DNA of 64,000 bases from Mesostigma viride (GCA_009746045.1 RPFO01000041.1:145001-209000), one strand, 5' to 3'; numbered from the stretch's first letter, positions 1 to 41,746 are shown. Translations and numbers: made by a program. The notes: generated by a model from the letters alone, not told the origin.

Positions 1-2038
1 CAACATCTTAAATGGCGACTCAGCCCGCGCTAGGCTATATTAACCCCCGCAGGGGCCCGCTGGTTACAATGCGACACAAGCCGGTGACCACCCCAAAAGC
101 AAGCCCTCAAAAGAGCCAGCATTTCGCAATTCCGGAACCGTCCAAAAAGGAAAGAGGTTTTACGACACCATAATAGACTGAGCCGCGCAGCAGGTGCTGA
201 GACGAAAAGGAACGACAAAGGTCTGGCGTAGCCTCGCCTCCCTAAGACGCCCTCCCCAACTCGAGTCTCGCAATAGGGAAATTTCTAGCTTCGGAGCGCA
301 ACTCTCGCGCGGCTCCTATTGTCCCCAACTACCCCTCCTCGGCAGGGGCAGCTGGACAACTGACCTGCCGCCACAAAAAATAATTTATGAAAAAAACAGG
401 CCGTTGCTGACAGGAACCTGGTTCAGGACCTTTTGAGTCCAGGTCACGTCCCACGCACCATCGCAAGGTGGCAAGCCTGCGATGTGACACTAGAGCTGTT
501 TTAGAAACTTATAAACAGCTCCGCCGAAGCTGGCCAAACCGCCGGAGTAGCGCCCCATCCTTCGCCCATGTCGAAAAGACCCGCAGCCGGGGAAAACGAC
601 ATGGGGGTAAATTTAAATTTTCTTTCCGTTGCACGACCAACTATACTATGCTTGGTCGAACAACTTAGCGGTTGTGCCACCATCTGCCCCGGCTACAAGA
701 CAGATGCAACCCACGCTAGAATGTGCAATTTTGCACAGGCGGCCATTGCCGCCATTGTGAAAGAAACAATTGCGGATCATTGCCTGCCTAGCTTGCTTAA
801 GGCATGGCCCGCCGACACACAAGCTGACATCATCCTAAATTAATTAACACCGGCATGCGTCACACGCCGGCCTGAACAGTGCTGAAAACGCCACTACAAA
901 CAACGTGGCCACGCACCCCCAGGCTAGTGCGTTAACCGTACAGGTAGTTGTACAAGGTTCCCAAGACTGACAAACGTAAAACTCGCCCATCGACCCCTAG
1001 GGCCGGTCCGAATCCACTATAATTAATCACGACTCACTAAAGAACCCAAATCAGCTAAAGATTCGTTAAGCAACCAGCCGACCCTACAGGTCCCCACCTA
1101 ACCTCAGCTGGTGCAACCAAACACGAATCTTTGCAAGCAAGTCGTATAAAACCTACAATTAATTTTCTCGGGCCGCTAATTAATAGCCACCGACCCTTAT
1201 AAACAACCGGGTCATCCAAGGAAAATTCGGGCGAGCAGGAAACCCTTTGTACAGATCGAATTAGTCAGCCCATGTCGCAGACAGCCTTCCACATCCAGGC
1301 CAAGGCATGGCGGCCTTATCTTACCCGCATGCGTTAATTAAACTATATTCAGAGAAAACCGATTCTTCGCGCATCTCAGGGCACATGTGGGCATCCGCGG
1401 TGGCTTCTGAGCATGGTGGCTCGAGAGTGCATGGGGGCACACGAGCGCTAAGGGTTGGTACAGGTTGGTGCGGTAAGCCTGGATGAGGCACAGGAATGGC
1501 CAGGGTTTCTGAGGATTCAACCCCTCCACAAGAAATTCTAGTCATCTTGACAACCGTGGAAGACATTGGCAGACTTTTTCAGGATTCAGCTTAGCAGGAA
1601 TTGTTGGGATGTTCGGGGCAGGGGGCAAGGGAGCAAGGGGGGCAGCGACTACGGGAAACTTGGCTGTGGGAAGACTTGGATGTGGCATCAGCAGCAGTGG
1701 TGATGTGTCCCATGCTGAGCCGCAGAGGACAATGCAATCACCCCGATGCCAAGCTTTGTTGGGGGGCCCCCTGAGGAGCGTCAGACTGCAATGTATATAT
1801 ATGTAGTTCATGGGATTGTTTTAATTACCGACGATAAGAAGATGGGTTTAAGCCATGCATGGTGGTGGAAACCCAGAATAACTTTGGTCACTGATTGGTG
1901 GTGACTTTGAGTAGGCTACGCTGCCAGTGAGAAGTTGGCAACAACTAAATTAAGAAGTTGGCGTTGTAGGCATTGTGCGTCCGGCTTGAACTGTTTTGAT
2001 TGGATCATCTACCGCTGCCTTCCCCCCCTTTACCCCAG
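1..2038. other. No recognisable gene; upstream intron or flank of the WASHC4-like gene
   Basis: No exon, RNA gene or mobile-element domain is recognised here. The longest ATG-initiated ORF (568-843, + strand, 91 residues) has no recognisable motif and no supporting splice context. The last part, ending in a pyrimidine-rich stretch and CCCCAG at 2033-2038, acts as the 3' end of an intron for the first exon detected at 2039. The N-terminal exons of the WASHC4-like protein (several hundred residues in animal homologues) were not found here and must lie upstream of the window. Confidence 0.5.
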
Positions 2039-31927
<29,889 letters not shown>

Positions 31928-32360
31928 CAGATAATGCTTAGGTGATCCTTGCTAGGCATCCCATGGCTTTGCCCAGGTCTACTACCGTGGCACACATCAA
32001 TTAATTAATTTACACGTAGACTGCGTCACATGAGCATAAGTCCTCAGGGGGGTGAAGATGGGATGGGGTGGATGGATCTAGCTATCTAGCTTCTAATAAC
32101 AGGGTTGCGGGCATCACGGCCCGAATCACTATCAAGGAGACAACCAGCGCAGGCCAGAAACTGTGGTTACCAAATTGGGTCGATCACACACGGAGCCCCC
32201 ATCGACTTGGAGGCGGTATCCTTCACATGGCACGCATGGCCTACGGATAAAATAAGTAAGTACTTGCGTGCCATGCGCGGGCGCATATCACGGAGTACTA
32301 TAATTCGCTGATCTCATTATATGATCACAGAAGCTATAAAAATAAAAATCGACTACTTAT
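31928..32360. other. Downstream of the WASHC4-like stop; dispersed motif copy 2
   Basis: No AATAAA close to the stop was identified with certainty. TGTAG-type signals used by green algae as TGTAA are not obvious. The dispersed motif ATCAAGGAGACAACCAGCGC lies at 32131-32150. No gene is seen. Confidence 0.45.
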
Positions 32361-32364
32361 TGAT

Positions 32365-32735
32365 CATGCCAATGTCACCTCCAGACTCAATCATCATCAA
32401 ATAAATATATATTCATCGAGAATGATAAATTACAGAGGTGAGAGTGGCATGATACTACTATAGTAATATATTTATTCCGCCGCACCCGGGCCGACTTTGT
32501 CGCGACCCATGCGGTCTAGATCCCTCCCAGGCCTGCATGGTGGGCCGGCAGCGATGTTGCTGCGTGTCGTAGTTTTGTGATGTAGTTAGTTGTACCTTGT
32601 GCAGCTGGCGTGATCCTTGTATGTCCGTGTCAGATTACTATTAATTTCTTCAGGGTTTTCTTCTTTCCGGGATTTTTCCTTACGTTGCATGCCAATCTCA
32701 CCTCCGTAATTTATCATTCTCAATGAATATATATT
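32365..32735. mobile_element. Fold-back structure around a LINE 3'-end fragment
   Basis: An inverted pair (about 32404-32450 and 32688-32735; 44 of about 47 positions complementary, including AATGATAAATTAC) encloses about 240 bp. A third, direct copy lies at about 32365-32412. The enclosed part starts with a LINE C-terminal remnant (RRTRADFV in + orientation, 32470-32515, ending TAG) and a 3' untranslated part. It may be a rearranged LINE-derived insertion. Confidence 0.55.
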
Positions 32736-32867
32736 AATAATATAATTACTTACAGCAGAGTGAAATCACTCAAACCAAAGCAAACGCCCAGCTATAAACC
32801 TCTATACAGAGCCATGTCAAAGCTCTATACTACGATAAGACCAATGGAAACGCCTAACGGGAGGAAC

Positions 32868-35800
32868 CTAATAGCCCTGCTGCACCGCAAAATCAGCCCG
32901 CGTACGGCGGAGCATGATGTCAGCCATGGCCCGAGTCAGCGCCACCGACAAGCGCTGACGCCAATATGACGTCCAGGTCCGCGCCGACCATGGGGCCCGC
33001 TGGCCCTCCAGGTCCAGCCGGTCCTCCCGGAGCCGGCAACACTCCTTGAAGAAGGCGGAGGTCAGGGGCCCCATGGCCCCAAACTCCTCCAGGACAAAGG
33101 GCACCACACGATGGTGCCCGACGTCGCCGTAGGCCAGGAGCTTGGCCCGCTCCGCCCGGTCCGCCGTGTAACCTGCCGTGAGGGAGGCCCCAGCCACGTG
33201 GCTAAGAGCCAAGGGCCGCGCCACCGAAACGTCAATAAGCAGATGCCGGCCACCCCCTCAAAGTCCAGCACCACGATGTCAGGCCGGTGGTTGGGGAATA
33301 GAAGGCAGCGCCATCCGCATCCTCGGACCGGATGTTCGCGTGGGGGAAAACCGACCGAATCATGGCGAGCACCACCGTCAGGAGGACAGTGTGCAAATAC
33401 AAATACCAATTCTGATTCTGTTGGCCCCCCATGCAGGCAAGGTAGTGAGTCCCCGTGGGATCCAGCGGCTGCCCACAGCTACCACAAGGCCGCCCGGCCG
33501 GAACAAGAGGCTGCGGGGCAAATAGCTGGTGCCGGAGCGCCACCGAGTAGTGGCTGGGAGCCAAGGCGAATGGGGGGGCCATGGGAAGAGCACGAAGGTA
33601 CGCCGAGCCCACACTCCGCAAGGAAAGCGAGAACAGCCACGCACGTCCCTGGGCGTTGAGGTCCGCGAAAAGAGCAATCCAATCAGCCGTGTGCAGAATA
33701 CCCGCGTAGGTTTTCTGGTGTTTATCGATGACGCGAGCAGGGAATGCGGCGGGAGATTGAACGGAGGCGACCGAGGGAGTGCCGCGAGGGAGGTGGCGCT
33801 GTACCGCCTGAGCGGCACGGACGGGAGAACAGGCCTGCTGGATCTCAGCATAGGCCTCCTGGATGGCGGTGACGAAGGGCAAAGGGCTGCTGGGGTCCAG
33901 GAGGTCAGGCGCTGCCGTTGCCAAAAGGGGCAGGAGCCGGCAGCTTTCCGCCCACGACTGAGCGACGGAGCCCAAAAATGCTGCTGGGGCCAGCCGGGCG
34001 GCACGAGTCAGACCGCAGCCACCCATCCGTGCAGGCAGGGAGGCAATGCGAATAGCATGTGGCGGGTCGGGGCCCGGGACCAGCTGCGCCAAGGCCGACT
34101 GGATGCGTTCGTCGTGGCCCTCGGCGGCCAGCCGGACCTGAGCCGGAAGAGCGCCCCGGAGCCAGTGAACGACGCGAGGGTGAGCGCAAAACCACAGAAG
34201 CAGACCCTTGGTCTGCGAATCATGAAGGCGCGCAATCAAGGGCAGTACCTCAGTGCGTGCCTCGAGGGCGGCCCGCAGAGCATCGATGACAAACGCGGGG
34301 TCGCCAACCGGAACGCCGAGGACATCCAACCCATGGAGGCGCTCGTCCCGGCCCAAGAGCTGGGGCGGAAAGCCGGAGCAATCACCTTGGGGCGAGTACA
34401 CCGCGCACTTGGCCAGGGTCAACTGGAGGTTGATGTCGGCCACCGCGGTCTGCAGTGCCAGCAGAGCCGCGGTGGTGTCCGGCACAGGGCCCAGAAGGTA
34501 GATATCATCCAAGTAGGCCTGAATAGCGACCGCCGGGTGGGCAGCATGGACCGCTTGGAGGCAACCCTGGAGGGGGGCGGCAAAGTACAGGGGTCCCAGG
34601 GGGTCCCCTTGCTGGGTGCCCGACCGCGACAGCAGGCCGCCGCGAGTGCCGTCCTCCATGATGTGAACCAGTTGGCCGGGCTGGCCGTAGCACACGGCTG
34701 TCCAAGCGTACAAGTCCTCGAAGGACTCCATGACGGCCGCAAACATGCTGGCGCGGGACAGACTGTTGAACGCGTTGTGGCAGTCGACCTTGACGACAGC
34801 GTGGGTGGGGTGGGCCTCGAGGTAGGCCTGCACCGAATGGATGAGGATATCCGCCCCGCCTGGAGTCGTCACCCCCAGCTGGGCCGCCACCGAGGTCTCA
34901 CCCGCTGCGAGGGGCGGGCAGAAAAAGGCACGGAGCTCGGGCGCCTTTTGGCGGCAGATCACTTTGCCCACGAGCTTGCGGAGCACCTCACCGCAGGCGA
35001 TCGGGCGCACCTTGCCCTCGGGGGGGGGCAAGACACCCTTGAGCAGAGCGAGGAGGCGAGCGCCCGCTAACCACTCGCGCGCAGCGGGAGGAACGCGACC
35101 AGCCGCCAGGTCAATGAGGGTGTCAAAGAGAATGTCCTCGCCCCCATGCCCCACCAGGACCTCCAAGTGCTCGTAGCGCCAGCCCGACGGCCCGGTAGAG
35201 GAAGCCCGCGGGACCGCACGCATCACCTCCAGGAAGCAGTCGCGGTCCAGCCGGAGGGGGGCCGGCAGGGGGTCCGGCACGGGCAGCTGGAATCCGGGCT
35301 CCGCAGGGTGAAGAGCCTCCAAGGCCGCCAGGGTAGCCGCATTGGCGGGGGCCAGCTTGGCCATTTCCAAGCGGGTCATGGCCCGGCTGAGCTGCCCCTC
35401 GCGGACGAGGCGGATGACGTCGGCGGCCACCCGCTCGAAGTTGACCTCCCCCGACAGCCGGGCCGTGCGCGGGGCGGCACGCCAAACAGCCCCTCCCAGT
35501 CCCCCTGCAGAAAGCGTCGGCAACGGGCAATAACCGCACCCTGGAGGCCGCGCACACCACGCCCGAGAGGGGTGAGGAGCAGGCGGGGGGTCACCATGTG
35601 CAGTTTAAAGCCCAGCGGGTCGTCCGGAGCGGCGTGCATGCGCCGGAGAGAAACGATTGCACATTGCGCGAAAAGGCTACGCGCGCGGGGGAGGTCGGTC
35701 AGGGTAGACGTCGGGTTGATGGCGCATGCATCCCAGGGAACCGTGTCAAGCCAACGCCAACTGGCCGAGTAGTCGGGCGGCGGGGGCTGGGAGCCGGTGG

Positions 35801-38006
35801 GAGCCGAGGCGGGAGGGGGGAGGGGGCCGGGACTGCTGGCCGGTTGAGGGGCCGTTGAGCAACACAGGCGCGCGCGTGCTGAGCGCGCCCGTGAATGGAG
35901 TACACCCGCTGGCAGTGAGCTTCCGGGCACCGGTAACAGCTCATGGCCTGCAGATCCGCCGCGCCGAGATCGGGGTGCACAGCGCGAAGGTGCTGGCAGA
36001 GGAGGTTACGGTTGTGGAACACAGCACACGGGGACCCCGTGGGAAGCAGCACGGCACACCGGTGAAGGCCGTCGGCGGGCGCTGAGTGGCGGGGAGCGGC
36101 GCCAGCAAAGGCAGGACGTGGGGCCTGCGGCGTCTCCCCAGCCGGGCCGGCAGGCGCGCGCACCACGACCCGACCAGCGCCCGGCTGCCGCCGGGCCACG
36201 GAGGAGGCAGTGCCCACCGGGGAGACCCCCAGCGGAGGGGGATCGAGAACGCCGGCGCCCCTCCCAGGGGGACTCGCCAGCGCGCCCGCGACCACCCCAG
36301 GCCCCGGCAACGAGGCCGGGGGCGGCCGAGGGGTCGGGGAGGCAGCTGGCCCCGGGGCCCGGTGGGGACCCGGCAGGGGACCCAGCGAGACCGGGGGCGG
36401 GCCGAGAGGAAGCGCAGTCCCAGGGGGCGGCACAACAGCCCGGCACAACGGGCAGCGCGGCACGGAGTGGAGCAAGCTGCGCGCGATGCACGCTTGATGG
36501 AATGTGTGGCCGCACGCGGGCAGGCGACACAAGCCATCCCCCGGCCGGAAGGGCTCAAGGCAGATGGCACAGGAGCCCGACTCGGGGTCGTCCCCCTCCA
36601 GAAGGGACCGGACATGAGGGGGGGCGGGTCCCAGCCGGCCTCCCAGCAACCCGGGAGAGCAGCAATCTGGGCGCGCGAGAGGATGCCGACCGGTTGGTCA
36701 GCCGCGGGGTGCCATTCGTGCGGGATGCCTGCCAACTCCAGGATGTCGTGGAGGAAGGCAGAAACAGGCGTCCCCGCGGTTAGGGGCTGGGCGCGCCCGG
36801 CCGAGTCCACCAAGATGGCCTGGCCGCCCTGAACCGCGATGGGGGCCCCGAACTCCACACGCAGCATGGCGGCCTGCGCCAGGCTGAGGGAGGTGATGAG
36901 AAAGCCCCCACTGGCAACCGGGCCGGGAGGCGGGGCCTGGGCGTCCAAGAAGAGGCGAAGCTGCCGCGGGGACATGAGGCCCAGGTCGGCGCCGCCCGCG
37001 AGGTAGGCCGCCCGCACCGAGACCTGTGCGTCTCGAGCCACCGCCGTGACGAACTCGACCACCTCCTGACCCACCCGCTCGTCCAGGGAAAGCAGCTCTT
37101 CCTGCCGGGCGGCCGGGAGATGCCACGGCAGCCGGCAGCCGGCGTGATATCCTTCCAAGACATACCCCCAAAGAGTCGAGGCCGTCACCGGGGGGCGGCG
37201 GAAAGAAATGTCGCCCGCACGCGCAACTAGGGCCAGGAAGGCCGGGGGCCTAGGGAGCGAGGGGAAGGCGGCCTGAACCCGACCGCGTCCAGCAACAAAG
37301 GGCAGTACGCCCAAGAAAAGGTGGCGCGGCCCACCACGCCGACAATGTGCGAGGGCGGCCACGAGGTGAACGCGTGGGCCCGGGGGCCGCCGTCCCACGC
37401 GGCAAGGACGGGGGTGGCGGCTGGGTGGCCAACCGCGGCCGGGGGAAGGGAGGCCAGAGCGTCGGGGAGCGAGGGGCCGGGGGCGGGCGCCGGGGTCGCC
37501 AGGCCCGCCGGGGGTCGGCCGGGCCAGCCCAGGCGACAGCGCCGCGCCCCCGTCGGCGGGGCCAGGCGACGGGTGGGGCCCCGGGGCCGAGGGCGCCAGG
37601 GCCCGAGCAACGGCGGCCCCATCGGGCAGGCCACGGCCCGCCCCGAGGGCCTCGGCAGGGGGGCACACGGGGCAGGGGGCCGGAGCACCCAGCGGGGAGG
37701 GCAGCCCGGGGGCCCGCGGGGGGGACAGCGCGGGCACGTCCAGGAGCCCGGCGGGACCCGGTAGAGCCGGGGAGTAAGACACTGCAAGTGCCACCCGGAA
37801 TTGCAAGCATCACAAACTAACATGTGGTGCCCGCGGTGCCCGCTCCGGCAGACCTCGCAGACCAAGGAGGGGGAGACCGGGGCGCCCGAGCCCCCCGCAG
37901 CCGGGTCGCCCACCTCCGCAAGAAGGGCCGCAAGCCGAGAGGACCGCCGAGGCGCCAACCGGGGAGCGGGGGAGCCGTTGGGCGAAGGGGGTCGTGGGTC
38001 GTCCAT
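32868..38006 (-). CDS. LINE polyprotein: PHD, RING-H2, zinc fingers, RT, endonuclease (frames broken)
   Basis: About 1,710 residues are spread over seven frame segments, each shifted the same way, as if one base were lost near 37250, 36617, 35800, 35490, 33294 and 33250. The PHD finger (37726-37862) fits C-X2-C-X11-C-X2-C-X4-H-X2-C-X14-C-X2-C. The RING-H2 (36443-36571) fits C-X2-C-X15-C-X1-H-X2-H-X2-C-X11-C-X2-C. C2H2-like fingers follow at about 35900-36060. RT carries GTQQGDPLGPLYFA and the catalytic AYLDDI (34504-34518). The C-terminus has CGSCGQ...H...C (about 33480) and the endonuclease core RPDIVVLDFEGG-RHLLIDVSVA (33219-33285). Start ATG is at 38004-38006 and stop TAG at 32868-32870. 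PHD fingers often read histone tails and RING-H2 domains act as E3 ligases; either role here is inference. The truncated copy confirms two missing bases. Confidence 0.88.
36443..36571 (-). other. RING-H2 finger within the LINE polyprotein
   Basis: CAIC, ACGHTFHQAC and CPLC give a textbook C3-H2-C3 RING, with the Pro before the last Leu-Cys seen in active E3 ligases. Confidence 0.92.
37726..37862 (-). other. PHD finger within the LINE polyprotein
   Basis: Opening CEVC, middle CDACNSGWHLQC and closing CPRC give the complete C4-H-C3 zinc pattern with the Trp that precedes the last cysteine pair in most PHD fingers (GSWTC). It is about 50 residues from the N-terminus. Confidence 0.9.
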
Positions 38007-38039
38007 GAACAATCAGGGCAGGCGTGGCAGCCACCGAGG

Positions 38040-38106
38040 GGGGGGCGGGGGGTGTGGGGGGCGGAGCCCCCCACGCGGGGGGTTTGGGGGGCGGCAGCCC
38101 CCCAAC
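38040..38106. other. Two tandem G/C hairpins at the LINE 5' side
   Basis: GGGGGGCGGAGCCCCCC and GGGGGGCGGCAGCCCCCC are near-perfect inverted repeats with three- to four-base loops, 13 bp apart, between the LINE start codon and the 170-bp array. Confidence 0.85.
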
Positions 38107-38110
38107 GCGC

Positions 38111-40018
38111 TGCCGTCCGGCACTTTGAAGCCCGCCGGTGCTATAATTCCTATCGTCCACGCATGTTTTCCCCTGCCTCAAACCGCACGTTGCATTTAAA
38201 TCTGGAGCCCAAAATTCACTGAAAACGTGTGCCAGCCGGTAGCAAACTGGGCCAAGCTGCCACGGAATGGTGGTACCGCCTGCCGTCCGGCACTTTGAAG
38301 CCCGCCGGTGCTATAATTCCTATCGTCCACGCATGTTTTCCCCTGCCTCAAACCGCACGTTGCATTTAAATCTGGAGCCCAAAATTCACTGAAAACGTGT
38401 GCCAGCCGGTAGCAAACTGGGCCAAGCTGCCACGGAATGGTGGTACCGCCTGCCGTCCGGCACTTTGAAGCCCGCCGGTGCTATAATTCCTATCGTCCAC
38501 GCATGTTTTCCCCTGCCTCAAACCGCACGTTGCATTTAAATCTGGAGCCCAAAATTCACTGAAAACGTGTGCCAGCCGGTAGCAAACTGGGCCAAGCTGC
38601 CACGGAATGGTGGTACCGCCTGCCGTCCGGCACTTTGAAGCCCGCCGGTGCTATAATTCCTATCGTCCACGCATGTTTTCCCCTGCCTCAAACCGCACGT
38701 TGCATTTAAATCTGGAGCCCAAAATTCACTGAAAACGTGTGCCAGCCGGTAGCAAACTGGGCCAAGCTGCCACGGAATGGTGGTACCGCCTGCCGTCCGG
38801 CACTTTGAAGCCCGCCGGTGCTATAATTCCTATCGTCCACGCATGTTTTCCCCTGCCTCAAACCGCACGTTGCATTTAAATCTGGAGCCCAAAATTCACT
38901 GAAAACGTGTGCCAGCCGGTAGCAAACTGGGCCAAGCTGCCACGGAATGGTGGTACCGCCTGCCGTCCGGCACTTTGAAGCCCGCCGGTGCTATAATTCC
39001 TATCGTCCACGCATGTTTTCCCCTGCCTCAAACCGCACGTTGCATTTAAATCTGGAGCCCAAAATTCACTGAAAACGTGTGCCAGCCGGTAGCAAACTGG
39101 GCCAAGCTGCCACGGAATGGTGGTACCGCCTGCCGTCCGGCACTTTGAAGCCCGCCGGTGCTATAATTCCTATCGTCCACGCATGTTTTCCCCTGCCTCA
39201 CTGAACCGCACGTTGCATTTAAATCTGGAGCCCAAAATTCACTGAAAACGTGTGCCAGCCGGTAGCAAACTGGGCCAAGCTGCCACGGAATGGTGGTACC
39301 GCCTGCCGTCCGGCACTTTGAAGCCCGCCGGTGCTATAATTCCTATCGTCCACGCATGTTTTCCCCTGCCTCAAACCGCACGTTGCATTTAAATCTGGAG
39401 CCCAAAATTCACTGAAAACGTGTGCCAGCCGGTAGCAAACTGGGCCAAGCTGCCACGGAATGGTGGTACCGCCTGCCGTCCGGCACTTTGAAGCCCGCCG
39501 GTGCTATAATTCCTATCGTCCACGCATGTTTTCCCCTGCCTCACTGAACCGCACGTTGCATTTAAATCTGGAGCCCAAAATTCACTGAAAACGTGTGCCA
39601 GCCGGTAGCAAACTGGGCCAAGCTGCCACGGAATGGTGGTACCGCCTGCCGTCCGGCACTTTGAAGCCCGCCGGTGCTATAATTCCTATCGTCCACGCAT
39701 GTTTTCCCCTGCCTCAAACCGCACGTTGCATTTAAATCTGGAGCCCAAAATTCACTGAAAACGTGTGCCAGCCGGTAGCAAACTGGGCCAAGCTGCCACG
39801 GAATGGTGGTACCGCCTGCCGTCCGGCACTTTGAAGCCCGCCGGTGCTATAATTCCTATCGTCCACGCATGTTTTCCCCTGCCTCAAACCGCACGTTGCA
39901 TTTAAATCTGGAGCCCAAAATTCACTGAAAACGTGTGCCAGCCGGTAGCAAACTGGGCCAAGCTGCCACGGAATGGTGGTACCGCCTGCCGTCCGGCACT
40001 TTGAAGCCCGCCGGTGCT
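38111..40018. repeat. 170-bp satellite, 11 copies
   Basis: The unit begins TGCCGTCCGGCACTTTGAAG and ends GGTGGTACCGCC. Unit starts are 38111, 38281, 38451, 38621, 38791, 38961, 39131, 39304, 39474, 39647, 39817 and a partial at 39987. Units are almost identical, but those starting at 39131 and 39474 carry the same 3-bp insertion (CCTCACTGAACC), showing a two-unit exchange step. The array adjoins the 5' end of the LINE and could be its 5' monomer promoter array or an independent satellite. Confidence 0.97.
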
Positions 40019-40024
40019 CGTAGC

Positions 40025-40038
40025 ACTGAATATATATA
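40025..40038. repeat. Target-site duplication of the truncated LINE, left
   Basis: ACTGAATATATATA is repeated exactly at 41747-41760 and borders the truncated LINE copy. Confidence 0.9.
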
Positions 40039-41746
40039 TTAAAAATATAATTACTTACAGCAGAGTGAAATCACTCAAACCAAAGCAAACGCCCAGCTAT
40101 AAACCTATATACAGAGCCATGTCAAAGCTCTATACTACGAAGTACGATAAGACCAATGGAAACGCCTAACGGGAGGAACCTAATAGCCCTGCTGCACCGC
40201 AAAATCAGCCCGCGTACGGCGGAGCATGATGTCCGCCATGGCCCGAGTCAGCGCCACCGACAAGCGCTGACGCCAATATGACGTCCAGGTCCGCGCCGAC
40301 CATGGGGCCCGCTGGCCCTCCAGGTCCAGCCGGTCCTCCCGGAGCCGGCAACACTCCTTGAAGAAGGCGGAGGTCAGGGGCCCCATGGCCCCAAACTCCT
40401 CCAGGACAAAGGGCACCACACGATGGTGCCCGACGTCGCCGTAGGCCAGGAGCTTGGCCCGCTCCGCCCGGTCCGCCGTGTAACCTGCCGTGAGGGAGGC
40501 CCCAGCCACGTGGCTAAGAGCCAAGGGCCGCGCCACCGAAACGTCAATAAGCAGATGCCGGCCACCCCCCTCAAAGTCCAGCACCACGATGTCAGGCCGG
40601 TGGTTGGGGGAATAGAAGGCAGCGCCATCCGCATCCTCGGACCGGATGTTCGCGTGGGGGAAAACCGACCGAATCATGGCGAGCACCACCGTCAGGAGGA
40701 CAGTGTGCAAATACAAATACCAATTCTGATTCTGTTGGCCCCCATGCAGGCAAGGTAGTGAGTCCCCGTGGGATCCAGCGGCTGCCCACAGCTACCACAA
40801 GGCCGCCCGGCCGGAACAAGAGGCTGCGGGGCAAATAGCTGGTGCCGGAGCGCCACCGAGTAGTGGCTGGGAGCCAAGGCGAATGGGGGGGCCATGGGAA
40901 GAGCACGAAGGTACGCCGAGCCCACACTCCGCAAGGAAAGCGAGAACAGCCACGCACGTCCCTGGGCGTTGAGGTCCGCGAAAAGAGCAATCCAATCAGC
41001 CGTGTGCAGAATACCCGCGTAGGTTTTCTGGTGTTTATCGATGACGCGAGCAGGGAATGCGGCGGGAGATTGAACGGAGGCGACCGAGGGAGTGCCGCGA
41101 GGGAGGTGGCGCTGTACCGCCTGAGCGGCACGGACGGGAGAACAGGCCTGCTGGATCTCAGCATAGGCCTCCTGGATGGCGGTGACGAAGGGCAAAGGGC
41201 TGCTGGGGTCCAGGAGGTCAGGCGCTGCCGTTGCCAAAAGGGGCAGGAGCCGGCAGCTTTCCGCCCACGACTGAGCGACGGAGCCCAAAAAGGCTGCTGG
41301 GGCCAGCCGGGCGGCACGAGTCAGACCGCAGCCACCCATCCGTGCAGGCAGGGAGGCAATGCGAATAGCATGTGGCGGGAGGTCGGGGCCCGGGACCAGC
41401 TGCGCCAAGGCCGACTGGATGCGTTCGTCGTGGCCCTCGGCGGCCAGCCGGACCTGAGACGGAAGAGCGCCCCGGAGCCAGTGAACGACGCGAGGGTGAG
41501 CGCAAAACCACAGAAGCAGACCCTTGGTCTGCGAATCATGAAGGCGCGCAATCAAGGGCAGTACCTCAGTGCGTGCCTCGAGGGCGGCCCGCAGAGCATC
41601 GATGACAAACGCGGGGTCGCCAACCGGAACGCCGAGGACATCCAACCCATGGAGGCGCTCGTCCCGGCCCAAGAGCTGGGGCGGAAAGCCGGAGCAATCA
41701 CCTTGGGGCGAGTACACCGCGCACTTGGCAAGGGTCAACTGGAGGT
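40039..41746 (-). mobile_element. LINE, 5'-truncated second copy
   Basis: This copy matches 32736-34435 of the long copy at nearly every base and stops within the RT domain at CAACTGGAGGT. It is flanked by a 14-bp target-site duplication, the mark of target-primed reverse transcription with incomplete copying. It was inserted at the edge of the 170-bp array. The endonuclease segment (40716-40180) is intact in frame, unlike that of the long copy. Confidence 0.95.
40180..41746 (-). pseudogene. Truncated LINE polyprotein (RT C-terminal part, zinc motif, endonuclease)
   Basis: The frame opens with QLTLAKCAVYSPQGDCSGFP just after the catalytic RT motif, so this copy has no working polymerase. It runs through GRPCGSCGQPLDPTGTHYLA and shifts frame at the C-run near 40739-40743, which is one C shorter than in the long copy. 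It then gives a continuous endonuclease domain with NHRPDIVVLDFEGGGRHLLI and DVSVA, ending FAVQQGY. This copy shows what the long copy's damaged C-terminus should read as. Confidence 0.93.

Larger units (their letters stand above)
32736..38110 (-). mobile_element. LINE with restriction-like endonuclease, long copy
   Basis: A minus-strand non-LTR retrotransposon of about 5.4 kb. Its order is a PHD finger, RING-H2, C2H2-like fingers, reverse transcriptase, CCHC-like zinc motif and PD-(D/E)XK endonuclease, the arrangement of the R2/NeSL-like early-branching LINEs with extra N-terminal domains. The 3' untranslated part (32736-32867) is shared with the truncated copy at 40039-41746. Hairpins and a 170-bp tandem array lie at its 5' side. 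The exact 5' end and any target-site duplication cannot be fixed. Confidence 0.88.

Noticed and set aside
568-843. 91-codon ORF in the first kilobase
   Set aside because: ATG-initiated but without recognisable motif, splice signals or repeats of known type; left as unassigned sequence.
33529-35070. 513-codon ORF on the + strand across the LINE
   Set aside because: It is the antisense shadow of the RT domain in GC-rich sequence; no motif, and the minus strand carries the catalytic residues.
36086-37820. Several 150-250-codon + strand ORFs opposite the LINE N-terminal part
   Set aside because: Antisense to the PHD and RING region; Gly/Arg/Pro-rich composition from high GC content only.
38111-40018. 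Centromeric satellite
   Set aside because: The unit length would fit, but only eleven copies exist, bounded by a LINE on each side; there is no evidence of a large array.
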